From assembly GCA_021154885.1 (NCBI GenBank), contig JAJKHS010000012.1, positions 1 through 54,892 of the forward strand: 54,892 bases of DNA. The letters run 5' to 3'. The DNA comes from Thermoanaerobaculum sp. GTDB taxonomy: Bacteria > Acidobacteriota > Thermoanaerobaculia > Multivoradales > UBA5704. Below are positions 34,322 through 43,411 of the stretch, one piece after another; the first letter of the stretch is position 1; each line of letters opens with the position of its first letter. Position numbers and translations under genes: made by a program. The notes below the pieces were generated by a model. It was given only the letters and a program-made list of their open reading frames with translations. It made no database searches and was not told the DNA's origin.

Positions 34322-36430
34322 ATGAAAATCCATCCAGGAGCGCCGTTTCCCCTGGGCGCCACGTATGGCGGCGCCGGGACCAACTTCTCCCTGTTCTCGG
34401 AGGTGGCGGAGCGGGTCGAGCTCTGCCTCTTCGACGGCCAGGGGCAGGAGACCCGGGTCGAGTTGCCCGAGGTCACGGCCTTCTGCTGGCACGGCTATCT
34501 GCCCAACGTCGTGCCCGGCCAGCGCTACGGCTTTCGCGTCCACGGGCCGTGGGACCCGGCCGAGGGGCACCGCTGCAACCCGGCCAAGCTCCTCCTCGAT
34601 CCCTACGCCAAGGCGGTCGACGGGCAGGTGCAGTGGAACGAGGCCGTGTTCCCCTATCACTTCGATGACCCGGAGGGGCGGCGCAACGACCTGGACAGCG
34701 GCCCTTTCATGCCCAAGTGCGTGGTCATCAACCCGTTCTTCGACTGGGGGAACGACCGGCCGCCCAGCCGCCCGGCCCACGAGTCGGTGATCTACGAGGT
34801 CCACGTCAAGGGGTTCACCCAGCGCCATCCGGCCGTACCCGAGGAGGCGCGGGGCAGCTACTCGGCCCTGGTCGATCCGGCGGCCCTCGCCCACCTCAAG
34901 CGGCTGGCGGTGACGGCGGTGGAGCTCCTCCCCGTCCACCAGTTCGTCCATGACAGCCAACTGCTGGAGCGAGGCCTGCGCAACTACTGGGGTTACAACT
35001 CCATCGCCTATCTCGCGGCGCACAACGAATACGCGGCGGCAGGGGGCTCCACGGGCCAGCAGGTGCAGGAGCTCAAGCACATGGTCAAGACGCTCCACCA
35101 AGAGGGGATCGAGGTCATCCTCGACGTGGTCTACAACCATACGGCCGAGGGCAACCACCTGGGGCCCGTGCTGTCTTTGAAGGGAATCGACAACGCCTCC
35201 TACTATCGCCTGGTGCCCGACGACCGTCGCTACTACATGGACTATACCGGAACGGGCAACAGCCTCAACATGCGTCACCCGCACGTGCTGCAGCTCGTCA
35301 TGGACTCGCTGCGCTACTGGGTGCTCGACGTGCACGTGGACGGCTTCCGCTTCGACCTCGCCTCGACCCTGGCCCGCGAGCTCCACGACGTGGACCGCCT
35401 GTCGGCCTTCTTCGACATCATCCAGCAGGACCCGGTCATCAGCCAGGTCAAGCTCATCGCCGAGCCCTGGGACGTGGGAGAAGGCGGCTATCAGGTGGGC
35501 AACTTCCCGCCTCTCTGGTCCGAGTGGAACGGCAAGTACCGCGACACGGTCCGCGACTACTGGCGGGGCGAGCCCCGGACTCTGGGCGACTTCGCCTATC
35601 GCTTCACCGGCAGCCCCGACCTCTATGCCACCACCGGCCGGCGCCCCTCGGCGAGCGTCAATTTCGTCACCGCTCACGACGGCTTCACGCTGCGCGATCT
35701 CGTCTCCTACAACGAGAAGCACAACGAGGCCAACGGCGAGGACAACCGCGACGGTGAGAGCCACAACCGCTCCTGGAACTGCGGCGTCGAGGGCCCCACC
35801 GGCGACCCGCAGGTCAACGCCCTGCGCGCCCGTCAGCAGCGCAACTTCCTGGCCACCCTCTTCCTCTCCCAGGGCATCCCCATGCTGCTCGGGGGCGACG
35901 AGATGGGGCGCACTCAAGGGGGGAACAACAACGCCTACTGCCAGGACAACGAGATTTCCTGGTTCGACTGGGAGTCGGCGGACGAGGCGCTGATCGACTT
36001 CACCGCCCGCCTCATCGCCTTCCGGCGCCAGCACCCGGTCTTCCGCCGGCGCGGCTGGTTCCTGGGCAAGGCCATCCGCGGCGAAGGGGTGCGGGACCTC
36101 GGCTGGTTCCGCCCGGACGGCGAGCTGATGAACGATGAGGACTGGCAGCACGGCTTCGCCAAGTCCCTAGGCGTATTCCTGAACGGCGACGCCATCCCCG
36201 GCCTCGACCCCCGTGGCGAGCGGGTGGTGGACGATACTTTCTATGTCCTCTTCAACGGCCACCACGAGCCCCTCCCCTTTCGCCTCCCCGCCCGCCCCGA
36301 CTGGGGGGAGCGCTGGAAGCCGGTCTTCGACACGGCGCAGGACGGCGTCGAGGAAACGGCGGCGGTCTTCGCGCCCGGCGAAGAAGTGCGGGTAGAGGGG
36401 CGGACGGTGGTGGTGCTGATGCGGCAGTAG
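34322..36430 (+). CDS. glgX: Glycogen debranching enzyme GlgX (isoamylase-type)
   Basis: The 702-residue protein starts at ATG 34322 after GAGGGAGAG. An N-terminal CBM48 domain (about 1-150; [16 protein letters not shown]) is followed by a GH13 barrel. Conserved motifs are visible: [10 protein letters not shown] (268-277), DGFRFDLAS (340-348) with nucleophile Asp345, AEPWDVG with acid Glu381, and [10 protein letters not shown] with His452-Asp453. It hydrolyses alpha-1,6 branches of glycogen and limit dextrins in the cytosol. No other glycogen gene is in the window. Its stop is nine bases from the convergent anti-sigma gene. Confidence 0.97.
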   Translation: MKIHPGAPFPLGATYGGAGTNFSLFSEVAERVELCLFDGQGQETRVELPEVTAFCWHGYLPNVVPGQRYGFRVHGPWDPAEGHRCNPAKLLLDPYAKAVDGQVQWNEAVFPYHFDDPEGRRNDLDSGPFMPKCVVINPFFDWGNDRPPSRPAHESVIYEVHVKGFTQRHPAVPEEARGSYSALVDPAALAHLKRLAVTAVELLPVHQFVHDSQLLERGLRNYWGYNSIAYLAAHNEYAAAGGSTGQQVQELKHMVKTLHQEGIEVILDVVYNHTAEGNHLGPVLSLKGIDNASYYRLVPDDRRYYMDYTGTGNSLNMRHPHVLQLVMDSLRYWVLDVHVDGFRFDLASTLARELHDVDRLSAFFDIIQQDPVISQVKLIAEPWDVGEGGYQVGNFPPLWSEWNGKYRDTVRDYWRGEPRTLGDFAYRFTGSPDLYATTGRRPSASVNFVTAHDGFTLRDLVSYNEKHNEANGEDNRDGESHNRSWNCGVEGPTGDPQVNALRARQQRNFLATLFLSQGIPMLLGGDEMGRTQGGNNNAYCQDNEISWFDWESADEALIDFTARLIAFRRQHPVFRRRGWFLGKAIRGEGVRDLGWFRPDGELMNDEDWQHGFAKSLGVFLNGDAIPGLDPRGERVVDDTFYVLFNGHHEPLPFRLPARPDWGERWKPVFDTAQDGVEETAAVFAPGEEVRVEGRTVVVLMRQ

Positions 36431-36439
36431 GCCGGTCCT

Positions 36440-37243
36440 TCAGGCGGGGGGCAGGACGCGGAAGGTGAACCGGCCGGAGAGGCCCTCGATCGTGAGGGAG
36501 TAGTCGCCGGGCGGCAGGAGGCTGGGCGGGAGGCTGAAGCTCAAGGTTCCGCTCTGGTTCTTCAGATCCGCGATGCGCTTGACCTCGTGGCCGTGGGTGT
36601 CCCACAGGACGGCGACGTAGGACCGCTGGAACGGCGGATCGATGGGTATGGAGAGGATGATCCATCCCGACCTCGCCGGCAGGCGCACGTTGTGCGTCGG
36701 CTCACCTCCCGATAGGCTGGCGCCGCGTTCCACGTCGAGGTTGAGAACGGTGACGCTCTGGGGTTGTTGAGCCTGGGCGAGCTGCTGGCGCTGGCTGGCG
36801 AGATCGCGCTGGTTGGCCTCCAGCTTCGAGCGCAGTCTCGCGGTCTCCGCCGCGCTCTGCTCCGAGCGCTGCCGCTCCTGCTCCAGGTCCGAGCGGGCAA
36901 GGGCCAGCTCTCGTCCGCGCTCGGCGGTCCCGCGCAGGAGCAGGCCCGCCGGCAGGACCGCGATCAGGAGCAGGGCCGCGAGGAGGAACCCAATCTGGCG
37001 CGAGCGGCCGAGGCGGGCGAGCCAGGCCACGAAGGCGAGCTGCCGGGTGGCGGCGAGCTTCGCCGCGTCCTGCCCTGCCATCCGTTTGAAGCCGCGCTGA
37101 AGAGGCTCGACGAGATCCAGACGGTCGAGACACTCGGGGCAGGAGAGGTAGTGATTTTCGAAGCGCTCGACCTCCTCCGGCGGGAGGGTGCCCATCACGT
37201 AGCGGTCGGCGATCTGGTTGTCTTCGATGTAGGCGTGGTCCAT
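36440..37243 (-). CDS. Zinc-finger anti-sigma factor with TM, coiled coil and beta domain (locus C)
   Basis: The 267-residue protein starts at ATG 37243 after AAGGA, two bases after the sigma-factor stop. A zinc-finger anti-sigma motif HYLSCPEC places His31, Cys35 and Cys38 in the HxxxCxxC pattern. One membrane helix lies at 84-104, a coiled coil at 107-161 and a beta domain at 165-264 containing LLPPGDYSLTIEG. It should hold the ECF sigma factor at the membrane. The extracytoplasmic half is the same type as in the locus A membrane protein, which links the two loci. Confidence 0.88.
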   Translation of the reverse strand: MDHAYIEDNQIADRYVMGTLPPEEVERFENHYLSCPECLDRLDLVEPLQRGFKRMAGQDAAKLAATRQLAFVAWLARLGRSRQIGFLLAALLLIAVLPAGLLLRGTAERGRELALARSDLEQERQRSEQSAAETARLRSKLEANQRDLASQRQQLAQAQQPQSVTVLNLDVERGASLSGGEPTHNVRLPARSGWIILSIPIDPPFQRSYVAVLWDTHGHEVKRIADLKNQSGTLSFSLPPSLLPPGDYSLTIEGLSGRFTFRVLPPA

Positions 37244-37245
37244 GG

Positions 37246-37869
37246 TCAGCGTCCTTCTTTCACTGGGACCTGCTGTTTCTGGAAGCGCTCCAGGAGCTCT
37301 TTGAAGCGCTGGCGGGCCCGGAAGAGGACGCGGTTGAAGTGCAGACTTTCGAGCCCGAGGTCGGCACAAATACTGTCCTTGTCCTCCTCGCCAACGTAGA
37401 AGCGCAGCAGGAGCTGCCGGTCGCGGTCGGTGGGGAGCTCGCCGATCAGCCGCCGCACCATCTCGGCCTCCTCGTCCAGCAGCACGGACTGGAGCTGGCT
37501 CGGCGCCGGCGCCACGGCCTGCGCGAGCTCGCCCGTGTCGCCCCAGGTTCGCCGGCGGGCCGTCTTGCGTCGTTCGGCGATGAGGAGGTTGCGGGCCGTG
37601 CCGCGCAGGAAAGGCGCGAGGCCGGCCGGATCCGCGAGACCCTCGTGGCGCAACCGTTCGATCACGATCCGGAAGGTCTCCTGCTGGACGTCGTCGGCGA
37701 GGTCCGGCAGGGCCCCGAGGCGGTGCAGAAGATAGCGGAGGCCCCGCCGGTAGCGTTCGACGAGCTGTCCCTCGGCGGCGGTCTCGCCCGCCGCGATCCG
37801 CCGGACGAGGTCGGCGGCGATGGCCGCCTCGTCCGGCCCTGGTCCTGCCTCGGTGCTGTCGACGCCCAC
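37246..37869 (-). CDS. ECF RNA polymerase sigma factor (locus C)
   Basis: The 207-residue call starts at GTG 37869, preceded by TGGAGG; ATG 37938 upstream is an alternative. Region 2 shows LPDLADDVQQETFRIVIERL and FLRGTARNLLIAERRK. Region 4 (about 140-195) shows LPTDRDRQLLLRFYVGEEDKD and LGLESLHFNRVLFRARQRF. It is co-translated with the zinc-finger anti-sigma gene downstream, the usual arrangement. Upstream on the same strand are the glycine-rich protein and the TPR-CHAT protein, which may belong to its regulon or control it. Confidence 0.9.
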   Translation of the reverse strand: MGVDSTEAGPGPDEAAIAADLVRRIAAGETAAEGQLVERYRRGLRYLLHRLGALPDLADDVQQETFRIVIERLRHEGLADPAGLAPFLRGTARNLLIAERRKTARRRTWGDTGELAQAVAPAPSQLQSVLLDEEAEMVRRLIGELPTDRDRQLLLRFYVGEEDKDSICADLGLESLHFNRVLFRARQRFKELLERFQKQQVPVKEGR

Positions 37870-38019
37870 CGTGCCTCCACCCGGGCGAAAGGGCCCGGCC
37901 GGTCGTGCTCCAGATCTCCCATGAACGAGGTGCATCATATCCCGGGGAGCGGAGCTTGCCGACGGCGTGGCGCGCACGGTGGACGCCTCCAGAGACCGTG
38001 GGCTGAGGCTCGGGCCGCG

Positions 38020-38580
38020 TCAGGCGCTCACCGCCTTCAGCGGCTGCGGCTTGTTGGCTCTGGGGGCATTGCTTCCATCATCGGCGACCCAGGTGCCGGT
38101 CGAGGTGTACCTGGAATCCAAGGAAGCAGTGGAAGCGGCCGTGACCGCTGAACCGGTCAAGGCGGTGGCAAATCCGATCAGGGCGCCCACGAGGGGGAAG
38201 CCGGCGGCGAACCCGGCCACGGCGCCGATCAGCGCGCCGAGGAACGAGCTCAGGCCGGCGGCCCGCAACCGCCGCTGCTGCGACGAAGTGTCCACGAATT
38301 GGCAGGTCAGTTGTTTCGTCGTGGCGTCGGGGTTGAGTGTGATGAGAAAACTCTGACCCCGGGCCGTGACTCCTGTAAGACCCTCGGGTGTGAACACGCA
38401 GGACGTAGCCCAGTCTGCCCATTGGTTGGGTTGGTTGGGGTTTGCGCACGTGATGGTTACGGCTGACGGGTCTGACGTGGCGGGCATGAACTGGAGAACG
38501 TCAGACTGCGTGACCCCCGGGTTGTCAGTCACATTGACGGATCGGATGGTCCATTTTCCCTGCAAATCGCTGAGGTCCAT
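38020..38580 (-). CDS. Lipocalin-like N-terminus with glycine-rich hydrophobic C-terminus
   Basis: The 186-residue protein starts at ATG 38580 after AAGGAG. The first 105 residues are beta-rich, start LQGKWTIRSVNV and resemble lipocalin-like domains. Residues about 108-150 form a glycine-zipper-like hydrophobic hairpin (LSSFLGALIGAVAGFAAGF and VGALIGFATALTGSA). A polar tail follows. No signal peptide precedes the beta part. Two membrane-inserting segments rich in glycine are typical of pore-forming or membrane-anchoring peptides. It lies between the CHAT and sigma genes on the same strand. No family is recognised. Confidence 0.7.
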   Translation of the reverse strand: MDLSDLQGKWTIRSVNVTDNPGVTQSDVLQFMPATSDPSAVTITCANPNQPNQWADWATSCVFTPEGLTGVTARGQSFLITLNPDATTKQLTCQFVDTSSQQRRLRAAGLSSFLGALIGAVAGFAAGFPLVGALIGFATALTGSAVTAASTASLDSRYTSTGTWVADDGSNAPRANKPQPLKAVSA

Positions 38581-38680
38581 TTCTCGCTCCTTATCTCGGG
38601 TTCGTAAAGAGCCCTTTGTCGTTCATCTCCTCTACTGTCGCCAAGCCGCCGGTTATCTCACCCGCGATTCCGTTGGCAAT

Positions 38681-38847
38681 CCCCACTGTAGAGACGCCCA
38701 CGGGGAACCCCGTGGGGCGTCTCCGGGGCGGAGAGGCCGATCCAACTGGCCACGGTGTGTCCGCGGGGCGATTGGGAAAGGACAGCCGGCAATCGCCGCA
38801 CCCGAGACGCCCCGCGGGGTTCCCCACGGGGCGTCTCTACAGTGGGG
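38681..38847. mobile_element. MITE-like element with 43-bp terminal inverted repeats
   Basis: The left end (38681-38723), CCCCACTGTAGAGACGCC and onward, is an inverted copy of the right end (38804-38847) ending GGCGTCTCTACAGTGGGG, with a few mismatches. Each arm is itself palindromic (CACGGGGAACCCCGTG). The core has a further pair, GCGATTG and CAATCGC. It has no transposase and no gene. Such elements are moved in trans or act as structured RNA. It sits between the CHAT gene and the glycine-rich gene and could also terminate CHAT transcription. Confidence 0.7.
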
Positions 38848-38866
38848 GGGTGGCCGGGAGCGCTCG

Positions 38867-41800
38867 TCAATGCCAATCTCCCTGGAGGACGAAGCCGGCC
38901 CAGGAGTAGGGATCCTTGTAGAGGGTCTCACGGCGCAGCGACCACTGGGCCTTGCGCAGGGCCGCCGCCGGGGAGAGATGGTCGCGCCACATCGCCCGGT
39001 AGAAGCGGGTCATCAGCTCCGCCGTGGCCCGGTCCTGCACCCGCCACAGGCTCGCCACCACCCGCGGCACGCCGGCGTACTGGAACCCGCGCGTGAGGCC
39101 CATGAGCCCTTCGCCGCGGACCTCCTTGCCGAGCGCGGTCTGGCAGCCGGAGAGGACCACCAGGTCGGCGTCGAGGTCGAGCTCGTAGATGTCGGACAGG
39201 CCGAGGAAGCCCTCCTGCGGGTGGCCGTGGGCGTCCACCTGCGAGAGAAAGAGGCCGGACAGCTCCGGGTTGCGGGTGTCGGCCACGGCGTGAGTCGCGA
39301 AGTGGAGGAAGCGGTAGTCGCGGAGCTCGCCGGAGAGCACGGCTTCGCGGTTGGCCTTCAGGCCGAGCCCGAGCCACACCTGGCCGGCGGGGGCGAGGCC
39401 GGCGACGGCTTTCGCTTCCCTGCGGGTCGAAGGCAGGGGCTCCAACGCCGGGGCGAAGTCTCGCGCTGGCGAGACGGCGGCGGACCGGTGGGCCGGGTGC
39501 GGCTCGTTCGCGGCGAACACCGGATCGGCAAGGACCGCCGCCCACCTGGTGGCCGGTGAGCGCCGTTGCAGCCGTTGCGCGGCGAGAGTCGTGGCGGACG
39601 GGATGGAGACGACCTCCAGATGCTCCAGAAGTGGCTGGTGAGCTCCTGGAGCTTTCCAACTCCGGCCGGGATCGGGGACCGGCATGGCGGCAAACGGGAG
39701 GAGGCCGAGCGCTCCGTCGGGCACCACGACCAGACGGCTGAGCCTCGCCGCGTCCTTCCAGATGGGGCCGAACAGGATTTGGCCCAGCTTCTCCGCCGCC
39801 GCCCCGCGGCGCGCGTTCCCGGACTCGACCGTGCTCATCTCCTTGTAGACCTGGCGTGCCAGATCCTCGATCATTTTTTGGCGAGGCAGGGGGAAGGCGT
39901 GGATCTGGCCGGCCTCGACGGTCCACAGGAAGCTGCGGTCCTCTCCCAGGGAGTACTCCAGGAGCATCGTCCCAGGCTCCAGCCAGCCGGAGATCTCCTT
40001 CGGACCGACCGGCTGCGGTGGCGAGCTGAAGGCGGCAAAACGCGGATCCTGGCTGCGGATCTTCGCTTCGACGTTTTCCAGTTCGATGAGGATCGCGTTG
40101 ATGTCCCCCTCCAGGGCGTCCGCCCGCGCACCGGTCTGGGTCCATCGCAGGTCGGCCTTGGCGCTCAGGCGGCGGAGAAGGGCGGTCCGCCGCGTCAGCA
40201 GCTCGGGCGGCGCGGTGCTCCCGGCGCGGCCAGCGCTGCCGGCGCGCAGCACGTCGAGGAGGGTGCGGGCGCGGGCGCGCTCGCTGATCGCAAAGGCCTC
40301 CCGGTCATAGTCCTTCCCGGGCTCGGCGGCGTGCCGGTCCATCAGGAGATCGATCATGAGCGAATAGGCCCGCCGCCGCGTTGCCAGGAAGGAGGTACGC
40401 AGGCTCGCGCTGAGGAAGCCGGTCCGCAGCTCTTCCACTCGGGCCACGGCCTCGTCGGCGTGGCTGCGGGCCTCGGCGGCGAGGCCCAGAGACCGCTCCG
40501 CCACGGCCAGCGCGTAGAGCGTCTCGACTTCGCCGGCCCGGTCTCGCATGGCCTGCCGTCTTGCCAGAGCCTCCCGCAGCGAGGGGACGGCTTCCCGCGC
40601 CCGGCCGGCCAGGGTCAGCGCCCGCCCCTGCTGGTGAAGGACCTCCGTTTCGGTGCGGCGGTTGCCGTTCTCCCGCAACAGCTCGCGGGCGGCATCGAGA
40701 TCGCGGAGCGCCGCGGAGGCATCGCCCTGATCGAGATGGACCTCGGCGAGACCCAGCCGGCTGGTCGCCTGCTGTCCGGCAGACGTGGCCCGATCGAGAG
40801 CCTTACTGTGCAGGCCGAGCGCCTTCTTCAGGTCGCCGAGCTGGCGCCAGGCGGAGCCGAGGTTGTTCAGGGTGGTGACCTCCGCCGAGCGGTTGCCCAC
40901 CGCCCGGCGCAGCTCCAGGGCCTTCTCAAAGTAGGGCAGCGCCCGTTCGGGCTCCCCCAGGTTGTTGTAGATGACGCCGGTGTTGTTGAGCCGCGCGGCT
41001 TCCAGGTTGCGGTCGCCGAGGGGTGCCAGGACTACGCGGACCTGATCGTAGATGTGCAGGGCCTTCTGCCATTCGCCCAGAGTGCGGTGGACTCTGGCGA
41101 TGTTGTTCAGCGTTTCCGCCTCGCCGTAGCGGTCGCCGAGGGCGTGGCGTATGGCGAGGGCCTGCTCGTAGGAGCCCAGCGCTTCGTCCGGTTCGCCCAG
41201 GTTGTCGTAGACAGCGCCGATGTTGTGGAGGGCCGCCGCCTCCTGTTCGATGCCGAGCCCACGGAAGGACGCCAGGGTTTCCTGGAAGCAGACGAGGGCC
41301 GCCGGAAGGGACCCTTGCTTTAGAAAGCAGAGATTGCCGTAGGCCTCCGCTTCCTCGAATCGCTCCCCAAGGCGTTGCCACAAGGAGAGGGCGCTCTCCA
41401 GGGGATCGCGGGTCTTTTCAACTCCCAGCGTGTCCCGGTAGATGACGCCGAGCCTGTTCAAGGTCTCGGCCTCGCGGTGGGGCTCCCGCAGCTCCTGCCA
41501 GAGCGCCAGATCTGCCTGGAAGTCCTCGGTCGCAGCTCGCAGATCGTTCGAATTCGCCTCCAGGTTGGCCATGCAGGTCAGGGCCTCTGCCTCCCAGGAG
41601 CGCTCGCCGAGAGTGCGCCAGGCGGCCAGCGCCTCGCGGTAGGTGGCGGTGGCCTGCTTCCGGGATTCGGGGGTGTCCGGCACGGACTCGCGGCCGGCGC
41701 GGCTCATCAGGGCGAGGGCGTCGTGCCTAGCGCCCGTTGAAGGCACGGCTTCGGCGCGCATCGTGTACCGCCCCGGCCAGGCCTTCTCCCGGGGACGCAC

Positions 41801-42160
41801 CTCGATCCGGTAATCGCCAGCGGTATCGAGCAGCAGGACCACCGGGCCCCAGCGGTCGTTTCCAGCGCCGGTGACGATCGGGGCCCGGTCTCCCGGCCCC
41901 CGGACCTCCGCGACGAGGCCGATGCTGCGCTGGTCGATCGTCACCAGCACGGAGGCGCCCGGCGCCACTGTGACCCTCCAGGGGTGCGCCTCTCCCGCCT
42001 TGATTGGACTCTCGCGGGCTTCTCCCGGCAACAGGGTTTCCTCGGGTCTTGGAGTCTCGGCCTGCGTTGGCGCGGCGAGCCCGGCGAGGAGGATGGACAG
42101 GACGGGGACCGCCAGCCCGCAGAGGCCGCGGCCCCGGGCACACACAATTCTGGGAGGCAT
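38867..42160 (-). CDS. Secreted TPR-CHAT caspase-like protein (locus C)
   Basis: The 1097-residue protein has a signal peptide (about 1-34) and a PPC-like beta domain (45-140; GDYRIEVRPREKAWPGRYTM). About ten TPRs follow (150-580), then a CHAT domain (about 660-1097). The dyad is intact: His957 in HFATHA and Cys1006 in LSGCQTALG. It ends WAGFVLQGDWH. It shares overall plan with the locus A protein but has PPC instead of PDZ at the front. It lies upstream of a sigma/anti-sigma pair on the same strand. CHAT proteins are cysteine peptidases; the target here is unknown. Confidence 0.9.
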   Translation of the reverse strand: MPPRIVCARGRGLCGLAVPVLSILLAGLAAPTQAETPRPEETLLPGEARESPIKAGEAHPWRVTVAPGASVLVTIDQRSIGLVAEVRGPGDRAPIVTGAGNDRWGPVVLLLDTAGDYRIEVRPREKAWPGRYTMRAEAVPSTGARHDALALMSRAGRESVPDTPESRKQATATYREALAAWRTLGERSWEAEALTCMANLEANSNDLRAATEDFQADLALWQELREPHREAETLNRLGVIYRDTLGVEKTRDPLESALSLWQRLGERFEEAEAYGNLCFLKQGSLPAALVCFQETLASFRGLGIEQEAAALHNIGAVYDNLGEPDEALGSYEQALAIRHALGDRYGEAETLNNIARVHRTLGEWQKALHIYDQVRVVLAPLGDRNLEAARLNNTGVIYNNLGEPERALPYFEKALELRRAVGNRSAEVTTLNNLGSAWRQLGDLKKALGLHSKALDRATSAGQQATSRLGLAEVHLDQGDASAALRDLDAARELLRENGNRRTETEVLHQQGRALTLAGRAREAVPSLREALARRQAMRDRAGEVETLYALAVAERSLGLAAEARSHADEAVARVEELRTGFLSASLRTSFLATRRRAYSLMIDLLMDRHAAEPGKDYDREAFAISERARARTLLDVLRAGSAGRAGSTAPPELLTRRTALLRRLSAKADLRWTQTGARADALEGDINAILIELENVEAKIRSQDPRFAAFSSPPQPVGPKEISGWLEPGTMLLEYSLGEDRSFLWTVEAGQIHAFPLPRQKMIEDLARQVYKEMSTVESGNARRGAAAEKLGQILFGPIWKDAARLSRLVVVPDGALGLLPFAAMPVPDPGRSWKAPGAHQPLLEHLEVVSIPSATTLAAQRLQRRSPATRWAAVLADPVFAANEPHPAHRSAAVSPARDFAPALEPLPSTRREAKAVAGLAPAGQVWLGLGLKANREAVLSGELRDYRFLHFATHAVADTRNPELSGLFLSQVDAHGHPQEGFLGLSDIYELDLDADLVVLSGCQTALGKEVRGEGLMGLTRGFQYAGVPRVVASLWRVQDRATAELMTRFYRAMWRDHLSPAAALRKAQWSLRRETLYKDPYSWAGFVLQGDWH

Positions 42161-42193
42161 ACTCCTAATATACGCGATTTCACCGCAGCCGGC

Positions 42194-42667
42194 TTATCGC
42201 CGGTGGAACCGCGCCGTGATCGTCTTGCTGCCGTCCTCCTCGTCGCGGTATTCGACGCGGTCGGCGAGGCGGGCGACGGCGCCGAGGCCGGTGCCGAGGC
42301 CGCCGCGGCGGAGGATGAGGGCGGGATCGATGGGACCCTGGTCGTCGTTGCCGTCGATCATCGCCAGCGCGAGGTCGCGGATCGGAGGGCCGACGTCGTG
42401 GGCTTCGACGGTGATCTCGCCCTGGGGAGGCCAGTGGTCGTCGAAGGTGAGGACGATCTCCCCCCGGACGCCGTGCTTGACGATGTTCGAGGCCAGCTCC
42501 GAGACCACGATGGCGAGCTCCATCGCGCGCCTGGCGTCGAGTCCGAGCTCACGGGCCAGCCGGCCGGCGTGACTGCTCACCGTCACGACGTCGCTCCGCC
42601 CCCGGATGGGGAACGACTTCGTGCTCAACCGGCCGGCCTCGGCGTTCCGGGAGGGCTCCCGCAGCAC
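42194..42667 (-). CDS. Anti-sigma regulatory factor, RsbW/RsbT-type HATPase
   Basis: The 157-residue protein starts at GTG 42667, three bases after the stop of the preceding STAS gene. It is a GHKL kinase-fold protein: N box ELASNIVKHG, G1 box EAHDVGPPI, and the glycine-rich lid GGLGTGLGAV. It lacks a membrane segment. In partner-switching systems such proteins phosphorylate STAS partners and bind a sigma factor. It is the last gene of the stressosome-type operon; whether it acts as RsbW or as a second RsbT cannot be decided here. Confidence 0.88.
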   Translation of the reverse strand: MLREPSRNAEAGRLSTKSFPIRGRSDVVTVSSHAGRLARELGLDARRAMELAIVVSELASNIVKHGVRGEIVLTFDDHWPPQGEITVEAHDVGPPIRDLALAMIDGNDDQGPIDPALILRRGGLGTGLGAVARLADRVEYRDEEDGSKTITARFHRR

Positions 42668-42670
42668 CCG

Positions 42671-43411
42671 CTAGATTTCACTCTCGCGGCGGGCGAAGTG
42701 CGATTTCTGCTGCACGACGAGCTGCTCGGTCTCCCGCAGGTAGAGCTGCAGGGCGTCGCGCAGGCTGCGCAGGGTGCGTACCCCCGTGAGGTCGACGCCG
42801 ATATGGGTGAGGGTCTGGGCGATCCCCGGGTTGATGCCGCTGACGATGCACTCGGCGCCCAGCAGGCGCACGGCGCGGGCCATCTTGATGAAGTGGTCGG
42901 CCGTCTTGGTGTCCATTACGTCGATGCCGGTGATGTCCACGATGGCCATGCGGGCCTGCTTGGCGACGATGGTTTCGAGCAGCGTCTCGGTCATCTCGGC
43001 GCTGCGCTGGCTGTCCACGACGCCCACCACGGGCAGGCAGAGGACGCCGGCCCAGACCTCGATGATGGGGGTGGAGAGCTCGCGGATGGCGGCCTGCTGC
43101 ATCTCGATCGTCTCGAGCTTGGCCTCCAGCTCGCGGTTGGCGGCCTCCTGCTGGGTGAGCGCCCGGTTGAGCTCGGCCTTGGCCTCGCCGAGCTCGCGGA
43201 CGAAGATGGAGAAGGCCGTCTCCAGTTCGGAGAACTCGTCCTTCTCGTTGCTGCGCTGCAGCAGCGAGAGGCAGGAGTCGAATTCATCGACGCTTGCATA
43301 GGAGAGCGCCTCGATCACCAACTGGAGCCGCTCGGATGCGACGCTGACGTGGGGTACATCGGTTTGAGCCATACCTTTTTTCCTCGCCATGTCCGTTCTA
43401 TTTCCAGACAT
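42671..43411 (-). CDS. RsbR-type STAS protein (stressosome scaffold)
   Basis: The 246-residue protein starts at ATG 43411, overlapping the upstream stop (TAATG). The N-terminal half is helical with a coiled coil (about 75-115), with no recognised sensor fold. The STAS domain (about 125-235) has the RsbR signatures DITGIDVMDTKTAD, where Thr corresponds to RsbR Thr171, and IVSGINPGIAQTLTHIGVDL, where Ser replaces the second phosphorylated Thr of RsbR. It should form mixed complexes with the RsbS-type protein of the same operon and be phosphorylated by the RsbT-type kinase. Confidence 0.87.
   Translation of the reverse strand: MSGNRTDMARKKGMAQTDVPHVSVASERLQLVIEALSYASVDEFDSCLSLLQRSNEKDEFSELETAFSIFVRELGEAKAELNRALTQQEAANRELEAKLETIEMQQAAIRELSTPIIEVWAGVLCLPVVGVVDSQRSAEMTETLLETIVAKQARMAIVDITGIDVMDTKTADHFIKMARAVRLLGAECIVSGINPGIAQTLTHIGVDLTGVRTLRSLRDALQLYLRETEQLVVQQKSHFARRESEI

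Noticed and set aside
34181-36151. 656-codon antisense frame over glgX
   Set aside because: It is the mirror of a clear GlgX gene; composition is Val/Glu/His-rich shadow sequence.
39566-41323. 585-codon frame antisense to the TPR-CHAT gene
   Set aside because: Shadow of the TPR repeats, no signal or domain.
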